Assembly: GCF_041199985.1 (NCBI RefSeq)
Contig: NZ_CP165647.1
Coordinates: 1,426,001 to 1,490,000, forward strand
Source of the DNA: Leptotrichia sp. HSP-536
GTDB taxonomy: Bacteria > Fusobacteriota > Fusobacteriia > Fusobacteriales > Leptotrichiaceae
Length of the DNA: 64,000 nt
Reading direction: 5' to 3'
This document shows, piece by piece, positions 16,713 through 25,885 of the stretch. Every line of letters begins with the position of its first letter. Position 1 is the first letter of the stretch. A program made the translations under genes and the position numbers. Below the pieces are notes generated by a model, which searched no databases, had not been told where the DNA came from, and worked only from the letters and a program-made list of their open reading frames with translations.

Positions 16713-17608
16713 GACCTGTTCGATAACCTTGTATAAAAAATTAGAATAGGATATAATAATACTGGTGATGAAGATGATAGATAATATTGAAAGAATAAAA
16801 AAACTTAAAAAAGAGAATTATCAAAAAATTTTTGGCATAAAAAAAGATACCTTTGACGAAATGCTGAAACTTTTGAATGAAGCATACAGAATTGAACATC
16901 TAAGAGGCGGACATCCGCCAAAACTGTCTGTTCTTGACAGGCTTGTAATTATGCTTTCATACTATCGTGACTATAGAACTATGGAAAATATTGCCTTTGA
17001 ATATGGTGTTGCAAAAAGTACCATCTGTGAGTGCGTTAAATGGGTTGAAAACATCTTGATAAAAAGCGAGGAGTTTTCTTTGCCCAAAAAAAGGGAACTT
17101 GTCAGGGACACTGAGATAGAAGTCGTGCTGGTTGATGCTACGGAATGTGAAATTGAGCGTCCTAAAAAAAACAGCGGAAATATTATTCAAGAAAAAAGAA
17201 AAAACATACGATAAAGGCTCAAATAGTGGCAGACGAAAAGGATTTAAGGATACTCAACGTCTCGTTTTCGCACGGGAGCGTTCATGACTTCAGGCTGTTC
17301 TGTAGAAGTCGTGTGTATTTTTCAAAAGATGTCCTTTTAATTGCCGACAAGGGATACATAGGCATAGATAAGATACACGGCAATAGCTTCCTAAAAAATC
17401 GACAAAAAAGCATAAATTAACTAAGGAGGACAAGAAATACAATTCAATTATTTCAAGACGTAGAATTTACATAGAGCATGTGAACAGGCATATCAAGAAA
17501 TTTAGGATAGTGTCTACACGTTATAGAAACAAGAGAAGAAAATTTGCCCTGAGATTTTCGTTAATTTGTGCAATTTATAATTTTGAACTATAGGTTATCG
17601 AACAGATC
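16713..17608 (+). mobile_element. IS5-like insertion sequence, 896 bp, apparently inactive
   Basis: Bounded by inverted repeats GACCTGTTCGATAACC and GGTTATCGAACAGATC, with TA on both outer sides as a possible target duplication. It carries one transposase of the helix-turn-helix plus DDE type in three frames. Solitary copies of its end occur at 12391, 23891 and 45437. Family assignment is from protein look and layout, not from a search. Confidence 0.75.
16765..17593 (+). pseudogene. IS5-like transposase, two frameshifts
   Basis: Frame 1 (16765-17214) starts MMKMIDNIERIKK and holds the HTH (YRTMENIAFEYGVAKST) and the first catalytic Asp in VLVDATECEIERP. After an A8 run at 17164-17171 the protein continues one frame over: AQIVADEKDLRILNVSFSHG, HDFRLF, LLIADKGYIGI, with the second Asp. 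A second indel near 17392 moves it again to KHKLTKEDKKYNSIISRRRI, IEHVNRHIKKFRI and end. The first shift could be programmed slippage as in related IS; the second looks like true damage. Confidence 0.7.
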
Positions 17609-17610
17609 TA

Positions 17611-18682
17611 TTACAAGATGGGTTCAGTTGAGCAAAAGAGATTTAGGCAGAAATATGGGAAGAGACTAATTCAATATTTATCAAATATTGCAGTTATTAA
17701 TCAGATAAATAACTGGGCAAATGTAAATGATGCAGCAAATGGACAGGTTCCACAAAAGACAGAAAATGCAGGAAATAGAGAAACCCTCGAATTCTGCAAA
17801 TGTATATTCAAAAGTAACCAAAAGTATGTGGATAATTTATTTTAATCCTAATGATGCACATAAAATTGAAGAAGAGGCTAAAAATTGGGATAATATAAGT
17901 GATGCAGATAGAGAATATAGGTATCAACAAGTAAAAAAAGACTTGATGTATTAAATGCACAAATAGAAACGTTGGATAAAAATATAAAAGATGAGCTAGA
18001 TAAGATTGAATCAAGAAGGATAGAAAAGCGAAAAATATCAGCACTGTATGGTGATGAGGCTGGAATGAGAGCAAGATTAGATAAAATAAAGGAGGAAAAG
18101 AAAAATATAGCAAATGAAAAAAATAACCTAAGTGTTCCAGCAGGTGCAACAGAAGTGGAAAAAGATATAATCGATTGGAAACTAAAAAATTTAGATTCAC
18201 AAGACACAGCATTGACGACTGAGAGTACTGAAATAGAAACTGTATTAAAAAGTGATGATTTAGATAAGGTTTCATTAGAAAAGATGCAAAACTGGAAAGA
18301 AGAACAGAAAAAGCTAATAGAGTCTAAAAAAGAAGTAGAGGCAAGCCAAGTAAAAATTAAATCAGAATATGAATCTGAAAGAGAAATGGAAACAAGAAAA
18401 GAGTGGATAGAAAGCCTAATAGAGATAAAGACAGGCATACCATTAAGATATATGTATATACCTGAAGTAGAAATAATATCATATTCAGAAGCAGTAAATT
18501 TAGGAGAAAAATCGGAAGGGACATTTGAAATAATAGTGAAGCAGATAATAAGAAATGGACAATATGCGAAAGTAGGAGATCCAATATCACTGGGATTAAA
18601 AGGAATAGGAAAGGTTACGGATAAGATTGGTGAGATTGTAGGAATTGGAGAGAAAGCAAATGCAGAAAAAATTATCAAATAA
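17611..18682 (+). pseudogene. Coiled-coil accessory protein, broken in two places
   Basis: Three frames form one product: 17618 on (QKRFRQKYGKRLIQYLSNI), then FNPNDAHKIEEEAKNWDNIS, then from a poly-A shift near 17934 RLDVLNAQIETLDKNIKDE. The intact last part (17972-18682, 236 residues) is a long charged coiled coil. It then has REMETRKEWIESL, PLRYMYIPEVEIISY and a Gly-rich end (LGLKGIGKVTDKIGEIVGIG). Part of this C-terminal region recurs as a relic at 19655. I do not recognise the family; it may be the tail of another exoprotein or effector. Confidence 0.5.
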
Positions 18683-19644
18683 ATTATGTTTTTATTTATT
18701 AATATCTATGAGGTTATTAAATGCTATTACTTTAAATGAAGTTAAAGCTGTAAAAAGTTTAAGTAATTATAATGAATTAAAAAATATTAAAGTGAAAGAA
18801 GTCGTAAATATAGAAAAAATAGAGCGAAATAAAAGATACAATAAAGTTTATGTGATTGGTGAAAATTTACCTTTTTCAGGAGCTGCAATAACATATTTTC
18901 CCAATAAAAGAATTGAAGGAATTTCTTTTTATAAAGAAGGTAAATTAGAAAACTCAGCATATTTGTATGCCTCAAATGGACAGTTAATTTTAAGAACTCC
19001 ATATTTTAATGATAAACAACATGGAAAAGGATATGAATATGCTGATAATGGTAAATTAAGATGTAATAATGAGTTTAATAATAATATAGAAATATTTAGT
19101 GAATGTTACAATGCGGATGGAAGTTTATTTCAGAGATACAAAGGAATATCTAGTAAAAAAGGTGTGTTAACTGGTCACTATGAAGGATTAAATAAAAAGT
19201 CTTTTGAATCAGAGGTAATTCAAGATTTTAGTAAAAAAGGAATAACGAATTACATAAGAAATGGAAAAACGACAGTATATGAAAGAAATGGAAGCATATT
19301 AGGAGAACTTAACTTTAATAATGACAGTTTATTAGGAGCAAAGGCAAAAATTATATAAAAATGGGAAAGTGAAGTATGATTTCATAGAAGGGACAAAAGA
19401 TATAAAGGGCTTAAAGCCAATAAAAAGTTATATTGAATATTTTGATAACAGTACTGCTATAAAATATGATTGTGAAGAAGTTTCAAAAGATAACTGGACA
19501 TGTAAAGAATATAACAAAAATGGGAGTTTTAAACGGAGTATTGAAAATGGAAAAGCATATGTTGCTGTTAATAACAATCATCATGGGAACTTTTGGATAA
19601 ATATGTTTTTAGGTGCTTGGAATATACTGACACAGACACATTAG
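18660..19644 (+). pseudogene. YwqK/MORN-type repeat protein, frameshifted
   Basis: ATG 18660 overlaps the previous gene by 23 bases and begins with a hydrophobic segment. Repeated short blocks follow, each with an Asn-Gly or Lys-Gly turn (FYKEGKLENSAYLYASNG, EYADNGKLRCNNEFN, NGKTTVYERNGSILGEL). This pattern is typical of the YwqK family of MORN-like antitoxin/immunity proteins. At about 19345 one base is lost; the protein continues one frame over as LYKNGKVKYDFIEG to the stop at 19644. Neighbourhood of a tail-like gene fits an immunity role; that is inference. Confidence 0.55.
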
Positions 19645-19654
19645 GGAGAATATA

Positions 19655-19881
19655 AAAAAAGAAGTGTAAAAAGCAAATCAGAATATGAGGCAGAAAGGGA
19701 AATGGAAACAAGAAAGGAGTGGGTGGAAAGTTTGTTAGGGATAGAACTGGAAGTGCCATTAAGATATATACCCGAAGTGGAGTTGGTATCGTATAGTGAG
19801 TCAATGGAGTTGTCGGAATCGGAAGGAAGATTTGAATTGTTATTAAAGCAATCATTTTACGAGAATTGGAGATCATGCTAG
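19655..19881 (+). pseudogene. Relic copy of the coiled-coil protein's C-terminal region
   Basis: The frame reads KSEYEAEREMETRKEWVESL, PLRYIPEVELVSYSESMEL, FELLLKQSF and stops at 19879-19881. It parallels KSEYESEREMETRKEWIESL...FEIIVKQII of the gene ending at 18682. No start or ribosome site. It marks a second tail/immunity-like unit that has been lost. Confidence 0.7.
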
Positions 19882-19929
19882 AAATCTTGTTGAAAAAATG
19901 ATTGAAAACAGAGCAAATTAGATATTTGT

Positions 19930-19957
19930 AAATAGGCTAATGATAGCCTATTTTTCT
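19930..19957 (+). terminator. Intrinsic terminator after the YwqK region
   Basis: Perfect 10-base stem AAATAGGCTA / TAGCCTATTT with loop ATGA, followed by a T-rich tract. Confidence 0.75.
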
Positions 19958-20021
19958 ATTTGGGGACAAAACTTTTTTCATTCAAAATGAATTTTAAATG
20001 ATTATTTGATTCAGATAAAAG

Positions 20022-20475
20022 TGGAGTGTACCCAAAATCTTGGACAAATAATATCACATAAGGTTGGAAAATTTATGGATATAAAATTAGTTATCGATGC
20101 CTTAAAAATGGCGATATATAAAAGAGGGGATATAACTGATCTGATCATACATACAGATAGTGGAAGCAAAGAATATCGTAAATTCTGTGCAAAAAAAGGC
20201 ATAAGCATATCTTACAGCAGAAAAGGAAATCCTTATGATAATGCATGTATAGAATCATTCCATGCAACATTGAAAAAAGAATATGTACATAATGAAAACT
20301 TTGAAAATCTAGAAAGTTTAAGAACTGGAATGTACGAGTATATAGAAATATGATATAATAACAGCAGAATACACAGTAAAATAGGATTTACAAGTTCGAA
20401 TGAATACGAAGGAAGCATAAAGAAAGGAAACAAAAAAATTGCTTAAAAATAGTCTAAATTTTGGGGGACACTCCA
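20022..20475 (+). mobile_element. Deletion derivative of an IS3-family element (copy 1)
   Basis: Ends are TGGAGTGTACCCAAAATC on the left and TTTGGGGGACACTCCA on the right, the same as the element at 22357. The 454 bases keep the left 25 bases and the 3' half of orfB; orfA and the first half of orfB are deleted. Confidence 0.8.
20047..20446 (+). pseudogene. IS3-family transposase orfB, 3' half
   Basis: The rve integrase core is readable: ISHKVGKFMDIKLVIDALKM, LIIHTDSGSKEY with the second catalytic Asp, and NPYDNACIESFHATLKKEY with the catalytic Glu. TGA at 20351-20353 interrupts YIEI...YNNSRIHSKIGF; the frame resumes and ends at 20446. The N-terminal part with the first Asp is missing, so it cannot be active. 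Confidence 0.8.
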
Positions 20476-20516
20476 GTATTTATAAATAAATAAAAAAATT
20501 TAAGGTGGAGATATAA

Positions 20517-21423
20517 ATGTATAAAAAAATATTAATTTCAATTTTAATGTTTAGCTTTTTGATAATGAGCTGTGGAAATTCGAAATTAAATGATGAAGAG
20601 AAAAAAATAGTAAATGAAGCAAAAACTGAAGTCAAGGAATTGAAAAAAATCCTTCAAAAGAGAAAGCGCAAGAACTGTTTAAAAAAGGTGGAATACAAAA
20701 TGAGAAAAAAACTATGAAATTGCAAAAATATATTATGAAGGAGTCTCAGAGTTTGTACCAATGGCTAATTATTATTTAGCAATTCTTTATAGAAAGAGAG
20801 AAATGAGAAAAAATATATAGAATATATAAAAAAAGCGTCTGATAAAGGTGTTTTAAATGCGAGTAAAGATATTTCACGGTATTATCAGCAAAAGGAGAAT
20901 TTGATAAATCTATAGATTATCGTATGAAAGTTGTTGAGCAAGGTGATGAAACTTGGTCAGATTTTATAATTTTAGATTATGTTATTGGTAGAAAAGAGAA
21001 TAAATTAAAAGGAAATGAAAGGGAAAAAATTATTAAATTTTTTGAGAAAGAAGGAGAAAAAATTATAAAGTAAGAGAGTGGTTTGCGAATTTTTATAGAA
21101 TTGAAGGTAGTTATGAAGAAGCAGAAAAAATATATATGAGAATGGAGAAAGAAAATTATGAAAATGCAGAATTTTTATTGGGAGATTTTTATTCAGAACA
21201 AAAAAAATACACCGAAGCAGAGAAATACTATTTAAAAGGAATTGAAAAATATGGAAGAAAATTAAGATTATTATTTGGATTAGCAACAGTATATAAAGAA
21301 CAAGAACGATATAAAGAAGCTAAAGAAATATATGAAGAATTAAAAAGTTCTAAAGATAAATCTATAAAAGAAATGGCAGAAAAAAATTTAAAAGAATTAG
21401 GAAGAGAAAATAACTACGAGTAA
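20517..21423 (+). pseudogene. TPR/Sel1-like lipoprotein, several frameshifts
   Basis: ATG 20517 with AAGGTGGAG before it starts a lipoprotein signal (MYKKILISILM, lipobox IMSC). The body must be pieced together from shifted frames: SKEKAQELFKKGGIQNEKN, IAKIYYEGVSEFVPMANYYLA, KYIEYIKKASDKGVLNASKD, GEFDKSIDYRMKVVEQGDE. The last stretch (21136-21423) is intact: ENAEFLLGDFYSEQKKYTEA, LATVYKEQERYKEAKEIYEE. These are TPR-type helices. It lies just upstream of a PAAR-like gene. Confidence 0.65.
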
Positions 21424-21436
21424 TATTTTTGAAAAA

Positions 21437-22279
21437 ATGTGGGATGGATTAAAGCAAATAATTTATGAATTTCGGCAACCTAAAGAAGTAAGAGAAAAAA
21501 CTAGAAAGTATATTAAGTCTAAAGGTAAAAAAATGATTGATGAAGCTAATGAAGATTCTTCATCGTATGTTTGTGCAGGAGCTAGGGTTGTTTGCAGTGA
21601 GAGTCATTCAATTGCTGCAGATGGAGATGTAATTGTGTTTAATCCAATACATGCAAGTGTATTTTTTGACATAAAAAGAATAATGGGGACAACAGCAGAT
21701 ATAAAAGGAGAGAATTTCATTTTTTTAGGTAAAATAGTTTGTGATTTAAGGGAAGATAAAAGTTGTGCATTGAATAGAGAAATAGGTTCTCTTTGTTGGG
21801 AAGGCTATTCAAAATTACAAATTAGTGAAGAAAATGCGTTATTAGAGAATACTTATGCAGAATGTCCCGATGGTGGGCTTGTAAGATTTTTTACTAAGGG
21901 GCAAGATTCAGAATTTATCTCTTTCGTAAGTTCCTATATTGATTCCAATCAGGGGAGACTTGTAAAGACAGTCTACACGTCAGTAACATTATATAAATCA
22001 GGAGTAGATGTTGGTATGGCTGTTGCTGAAAAATCAGTTATAAAATTTGTTCCTGCAGGAGTAGAATTTTTAGGTGGTACAAGATCACTTATAACGACTA
22101 CAACAGGAGTAGATTTTTGTTATGAGGCTGGATATGCTTATATGAAAAAAAGAAATGAAGAAGATAAGAAAAAGATGGATCAAAAAGGTGCTAAAACTTG
22201 TGATTTTGTAGAAAATGCTACTTCAGTTTTTTCACTAGGAACTGATTCTGCTGATTTTATTGCAAATAAAAATAAATAA
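21437..22279 (+). CDS. PAAR-like (DUF4280-type) protein
   Basis: 280 residues. SSYVCAGARVVCSES near residue 45 and, later, SCALNREIGSLCW, SKLQISEENALLENTYAEC, then GGLVRFFTKGQ follow the order of DUF4280-type PAAR-like spike proteins: YxVxGAxLxCS, Cys...W, an inner GxPALxxxSxxxC, then GGxIxxxTxGQ. The region after residue 160 is Gly/Val-rich, perhaps membrane-active or a linker to a lost effector domain. Such proteins cap contractile-injection spikes or carry toxins. No sheath, tube or baseplate genes are in the window. It ends 77 bases before an IS3 copy and may be truncated: the next bases continue NKEIKARNLEIIESKTKIGE in another frame. No clear ribosome site. Confidence 0.5.
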   Translation: MWDGLKQIIYEFRQPKEVREKTRKYIKSKGKKMIDEANEDSSSYVCAGARVVCSESHSIAADGDVIVFNPIHASVFFDIKRIMGTTADIKGENFIFLGKIVCDLREDKSCALNREIGSLCWEGYSKLQISEENALLENTYAECPDGGLVRFFTKGQDSEFISFVSSYIDSNQGRLVKTVYTSVTLYKSGVDVGMAVAEKSVIKFVPAGVEFLGGTRSLITTTTGVDFCYEAGYAYMKKRNEEDKKKMDQKGAKTCDFVENATSVFSLGTDSADFIANKNK

Positions 22280-22356
22280 AAATAAAGAAATTAAGGCAAG
22301 AAATTTAGAAATTATAGAAAGTAAAACCAAAATAGGAGAATTAGAAAGAAAACTTA

Positions 22357-22990
22357 TGGAGTGTCCCCCAAAACTCATATACTCCTCTATCTGTATGTAT
22401 TATCAGATCAGTTATATCCCCTCTTTTATATATCGCCATTTTTAAGGTGTCGATAACTAATTTTATATCCATAAATTTTCCAACCTTATGTGATATTATT
22501 CTTCTGCTGTGCAAATCCATTATACTTGATAAATAGCACCACCCGTCCTTTCCTGTCCAAATATATGTTATATCACTTACCCATTTTTCATTTAATTTTT
22601 CTGTATCAAAATTTCTTTTTAAAATATTTCCTGCTGTTTCTTTCATATCATCTGATTTATTATGATTTCTAAATTTTTTATGAATTATTGACTTTATCTG
22701 ATTTTCCTTCATCAATCTTCTAACTCGTTTTATATTTACTTCTAATCCTAATTTTCTTAGCTTTTTATGAATTCTTACTGCTCCGTAAGTTTTTCTGCTG
22801 TCTTGCCATATTGATTTTATTATATTGTACAAAATTTTATTTTCTATATCCCTTTGTGTCTTGATCTCTCTAACCCAGTAGTAATAGCTGCTTTTTTTAA
22901 TGCCTGTTAAATTAATTATTCTTGATTTTGAAGCATTAAACTCATTGAATAAAGTCTTTACTAATGCGTACTTGTCAACAGTCCTTATTT
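22357..22990 (-). pseudogene. IS3-family transposase orfB, 5' two thirds
   Basis: It reads the HTH_21-like part (TYGAVRIHKKLRKLG), WVSDITYIW with the first catalytic Asp, LHSRRIISHKVGKFMDIKLV and LIIHTDRG with the second Asp. It then runs into the inverted repeat as VYEFWGTLH. The DNAxxESFxxxLKxE motif with the catalytic Glu is gone. The first residues lie in another frame overlapping the end of orfA, as is normal for orfAB elements. Confidence 0.75.
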
Positions 22991-23302
22991 TTTCATCAAT
23001 ATGGCTGATGCCTTTTTTAATATGTCAATATCTAATTCCTTTTGTTCCAGGTCTTTTTCTAATTTTTTATTTTTATCCATTTCTTGTTGCACTTGCCTTT
23101 TTAAGGCCATGATTTCATTTAAAGCTTCGTCAGCATTGTATTTTTTATCTATGATTCCTTTAAATTCTTTTTCCCATTTTCTGATTGTTGCCGTTGCTAC
23201 CCCATATTCATTTTCTAATGATTTTTTTGTTCTTCCTTCTTCCAGCAATTCTAAAATTAACATTTTAAATTCATCTGTGTACCTTTTACTTCTCTTGTTC
23301 AT
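22985..23302 (-). CDS. IS3-family transposase orfA
   Basis: 105 residues starting MNKRSKRYTDEFK. N-terminal HTH_Tnp_1 domain (EFKMLILELLEEGRTKKSLE, YGVATATIRKWEKEF), then a leucine-zipper-like coiled coil and the end ILKKASAILMKK, the usual orfA layout in IS3/IS150-like elements. It binds the element ends together with orfB; orfB is truncated here, so the protein has no working partner in this copy. Confidence 0.85.
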   Translation of the reverse strand: MNKRSKRYTDEFKMLILELLEEGRTKKSLENEYGVATATIRKWEKEFKGIIDKKYNADEALNEIMALKRQVQQEMDKNKKLEKDLEQKELDIDILKKASAILMKK

Positions 23303-23537
23303 AATCAAATTTTTCTCCTTAACTATATTTTAACAAATAGGAAACTAGTTTTCAAATTATTTGTCCAAGATTTTGGGTACACTCCAGATATAAGTTTTCC
23401 ACTTTTAAATTTCTAAAACTAGCCATTTTTAATAAAATTCTAATTTTATTTCTAAATTTATCGTAATCATTTTTCATTAAAAATTCTCAAAGTGATGAAA
23501 AAGTATAATGATCTCTATGCCTTTTCGATAAACATCT

Positions 23538-23653
23538 AATACTAAAACCCAGTTGAAAAAAAAGAAATGATTTCCTATTTACTTTCTGACAAGGGTCTTG
23601 ACCCTTGCTAAACGGAATTATAAAAACTCCAGTTTTAATAGGGAATACTATAA
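23538..23653. repeat. MITE-like intergenic repeat, copy A
   Basis: Begins AATACTAAAACCCAGTTGAA and ends TTTTAATAGGGAATACTATA, imperfect inverted ends. In the centre is the palindrome CAAGGGTCTTGACCCTTG (23590-23607). Very similar to copy C at 63832 and more distantly to copy B at 37528. Confidence 0.75.
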
Positions 23654-23831
23654 TTTGTAAAAAATTAAATATTTCTTCATTCAGAATTTTCAAATCATAT
23701 ATATTTTTTATACAAAACAATTATAAACAATAAAAAAAACATAATCTAAAAACTTCTATTTTTTATTATCCAGTTCTTTAGATTATGTTTTAATATCAGA
23801 TTTATTCGGCAACTTAATTCTTTATCTTTAA

Positions 23832-23851
23832 CAAGGGAGCTTAGACCCTTG
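23832..23851. repeat. Isolated core palindrome of the MITE-like repeat
   Basis: CAAGGGAGCTTAGACCCTTG without the flanking ends seen in copies A-C. It lies 40 bases before a solitary IS5-like end, the same order as at 45275/45437. Confidence 0.5.
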
Positions 23852-23890
23852 CGAATAACATTTAATTTCATTATATTTCCAAGTTTATAT

Positions 23891-23906
23891 AGTTATCGAA
23901 CAGGTC
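23891..23906. repeat. Solitary IS5-like terminal repeat
   Basis: AGTTATCGAACAGGTC matches the outer end of the element at 16713 in 15 of 16 bases, with no transposase beside it. It lies just past the 3' end of the ABC ATPase gene. Confidence 0.6.
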
Positions 23907-23918
23907 TATTATTCTATT

Positions 23919-24704
23919 TTAAAATATATCCTTATCAGATAACTTTGCATCTTTCATTCTAAACATTTCAAGCAGTTTTTCTACTGTCAATTTTTTCTTT
24001 TCTTCACCTTTTATGTCAAAAATTACTTGTCCGGCATGAAGCATAATAAGCCTGTTTCCATAAGTTATCGCATCTTGCATATTATGAGTAATCATCAAGC
24101 TTGTTATATTATTTTTTTCAATAATTTCCTTTGTCTTTTCAAGAATTATTTCTGAAGTCTGAGGATCAAGTGCCGCAGTATGCTCATCCAGCAATAATAT
24201 GTCTGGACGATTTAAGGTTGCCATTATTAATGACAAACATTGTCTTTGCCCACCAGATAGAAGTCCTACTTGTGTAAATAGCTGATTTTCAAGTCCAAGT
24301 CCAAGAGTTGCCAACTGTTTTTTATAAAATTCAATATTTTTAATATCCAGTCCAAAAGTAAAATTAAATCGTTTTCCTTTATTTTTTGCCATTGATAGAT
24401 TCTCGAGCACTGTCATTGACGGAGCTGTTCCCATTGTTGGATTTTGATAAACTTGTGAAATCCATTTTGCTCTTTTATGCTGTTCAATACTAGTAATATC
24501 ATTTCCATTTAAAACGATGTTTCCTCCGTCTGGAATAATTTGTCCATTTAAAACATTTAAAAGAGTTGATTTTCCAGCACCATTACTTCCGATAATTGTT
24601 ATGAAATCTCCATCATTTATTGTAAAATTGAGACCTTTAAATACTTGTTTTTCCGTTCCAAGTTCAGAGAAGAAAGTCTTGTACAAATTTTTTATTTCTA
24701 TCAT
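23919..24704 (-). CDS. ABC transporter ATP-binding protein (PF04392-type importer)
   Basis: 261 residues with all ABC motifs: Walker A GSNGAGKST, signature LLSGGQRQ, Walker B LLLDEHTAALD and the His in MITHNMQD. The DEHTAALD form of Walker B is typical of the ATPase partnered with COG4120 permeases and PF04392 binding proteins (TrpXYZ-like). Its start overlaps the permease stop by one base, so the two are translationally coupled. It powers uptake, probably of an aromatic amino acid or related compound; the substrate is not fixed by sequence. Confidence 0.85.
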   Translation of the reverse strand: MIEIKNLYKTFFSELGTEKQVFKGLNFTINDGDFITIIGSNGAGKSTLLNVLNGQIIPDGGNIVLNGNDITSIEQHKRAKWISQVYQNPTMGTAPSMTVLENLSMAKNKGKRFNFTFGLDIKNIEFYKKQLATLGLGLENQLFTQVGLLSGGQRQCLSLIMATLNRPDILLLDEHTAALDPQTSEIILEKTKEIIEKNNITSLMITHNMQDAITYGNRLIMLHAGQVIFDIKGEEKKKLTVEKLLEMFRMKDAKLSDKDIF

Positions 24705-25849
24705 TAGTTCCCTTCCCCTTTCTTAATTAATTTTACTTTTTTCTTACCTTTTTTAGCCTTTTTAATAAGCTCGTTCCATAAAATTGCTGCAAGTATTATC
24801 GCTGTTATAATTTTTACATCAGTTGGTTTTATTTCTAGTATTTTTATAATATTGTCACTGAAATGAAGTCCTTCATATAGACTTCTTGTCCATCCATTTG
24901 ACATTAACGCCAAGTTTATAATAAAATAATACATAAGAGAACCTATTGTAACAATTGAAATTTCATTTATTATACGAGATTTTTTCAATACTCCGAGTCC
25001 TAGAATAATTGCCGCAAGTCCAATAACGATTGTCCCTACTCCAGACTGTAAATCTGCAACTTTGATATTTTGTGCAAATAATGCTCCCGATAAAGCTACA
25101 ACTCCATTTGCAAGCATAAGTCCAAATATTTTTAATCTTTTTTCATTTACTCCAAGACTTACAACCAGCTGTTCATTATTTCCCAAAGCTCTTAATGCAA
25201 ATCCAAATTTTGATGTTAAAATATAGTCAATAATCATTTTAATAACAAATGCAATAAGTACAGTCAGCATCAATTTCACATCTTTTGTATTTGCCACATA
25301 AATAATTAAAGTGATTACTGCAACTATATAAACTGCCATTCCTCTAATCATATATTTATTTTCTTTAATTTTATAATCATAAAGCCCTTTTAATACAAGT
25401 AAAATTACAAATGCAATTATAAAAGGAACAAAATCTTTTTCATAAGAAATAATTTCATAAATACTTCTCTCAGGCGAAATAAATACATTCGGCATTCCGA
25501 CAATTCTAGAATTTATACTATAAAGTCCTGTCATTACCAAAATTCCTGAAAGCAATCCGTTAATTTTCAAATAAACGTGCAATGCTCCTGTAATATACCC
25601 AGCAATCATTCCACATATTACCGCTAAGATAAGCCCCATAATAGGACTTGTAATACCAAAAAATCCATTTTTTGAAAGTGCAAATGCCGCAAATACAAAT
25701 CCTCCCAGCGGAAATGTCCCATCCACCGACATATCAGGAAAATCCAGTATCTTATAAGTCAAATACACTCCCATAACCATTATCGAATATATAAATCCTG
25801 TTTTAAAAGCCTCTGGAAGACTTTGTAAAAATACTAATAATTCGTTCAT
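24704..25849 (-). CDS. ABC transporter permease (COG4120-like)
   Basis: 381 residues with about nine hydrophobic segments in the inner membrane, of the branched-chain/ribose permease type: MGVYLTYKILDFPDMSVDG, GALHVYLKINGLLSGILVM, LRALGNNEQLVVSLGVNEKR, SGALFAQNIKVADLQSGVG. The cytosolic EAA-like loop is in the LRALGNNEQ region. A charged Lys-rich end (KKAKKGKKKVKLIKK) follows. It lies 36 bases downstream of a binding-protein gene and upstream of the ATPase. Confidence 0.85.
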   Translation of the reverse strand: MNELLVFLQSLPEAFKTGFIYSIMVMGVYLTYKILDFPDMSVDGTFPLGGFVFAAFALSKNGFFGITSPIMGLILAVICGMIAGYITGALHVYLKINGLLSGILVMTGLYSINSRIVGMPNVFISPERSIYEIISYEKDFVPFIIAFVILLVLKGLYDYKIKENKYMIRGMAVYIVAVITLIIYVANTKDVKLMLTVLIAFVIKMIIDYILTSKFGFALRALGNNEQLVVSLGVNEKRLKIFGLMLANGVVALSGALFAQNIKVADLQSGVGTIVIGLAAIILGLGVLKKSRIINEISIVTIGSLMYYFIINLALMSNGWTRSLYEGLHFSDNIIKILEIKPTDVKIITAIILAAILWNELIKKAKKGKKKVKLIKKGEGN

Positions 25850-25885
25850 CTAGTTTTTTTCTCTCCTTACTTTTTCTGTACTTTC

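Larger units (their letters stand above)
22357..23386 (-). mobile_element. Deletion derivative of an IS3-family element (copy 2)
   Basis: The same ends as 20022-20475, in the opposite orientation: TGGGTACACTCCA at 23374-23386 and TGGAGTGTCCCCCAAAA from 22357. 1030 bases remain, with complete orfA and the first two thirds of orfB. The part coding for the end of the integrase core is deleted, so orfB runs into the terminal repeat. Confidence 0.8.
23387..23918. other. Gene-free gap with repeat relics
   Basis: No coding frame is supported. It holds one full MITE-like repeat (23538-23653), an AT-rich hairpin with arms near 23740 and 23780 (ACATAATCTAAA / TTTAGATTATGT), the palindrome core at 23832-23851 and one IS5-like end at 23891. 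Confidence 0.6.

Noticed and set aside
16765..17420. Programmed frameshift making an active IS5-like transposase
   Set aside because: The A8 run could allow slippage, but a second indel near 17392 breaks the rest, so the copy is called inactive.
20877..21420. Separate short TPR gene at 21136
   Set aside because: It is the intact last part of the frameshifted lipoprotein starting at 20517.
23530..23910. CRISPR array
   Set aside because: The repeated palindromes are not evenly spaced and have no spacer pattern; no cas genes are present.
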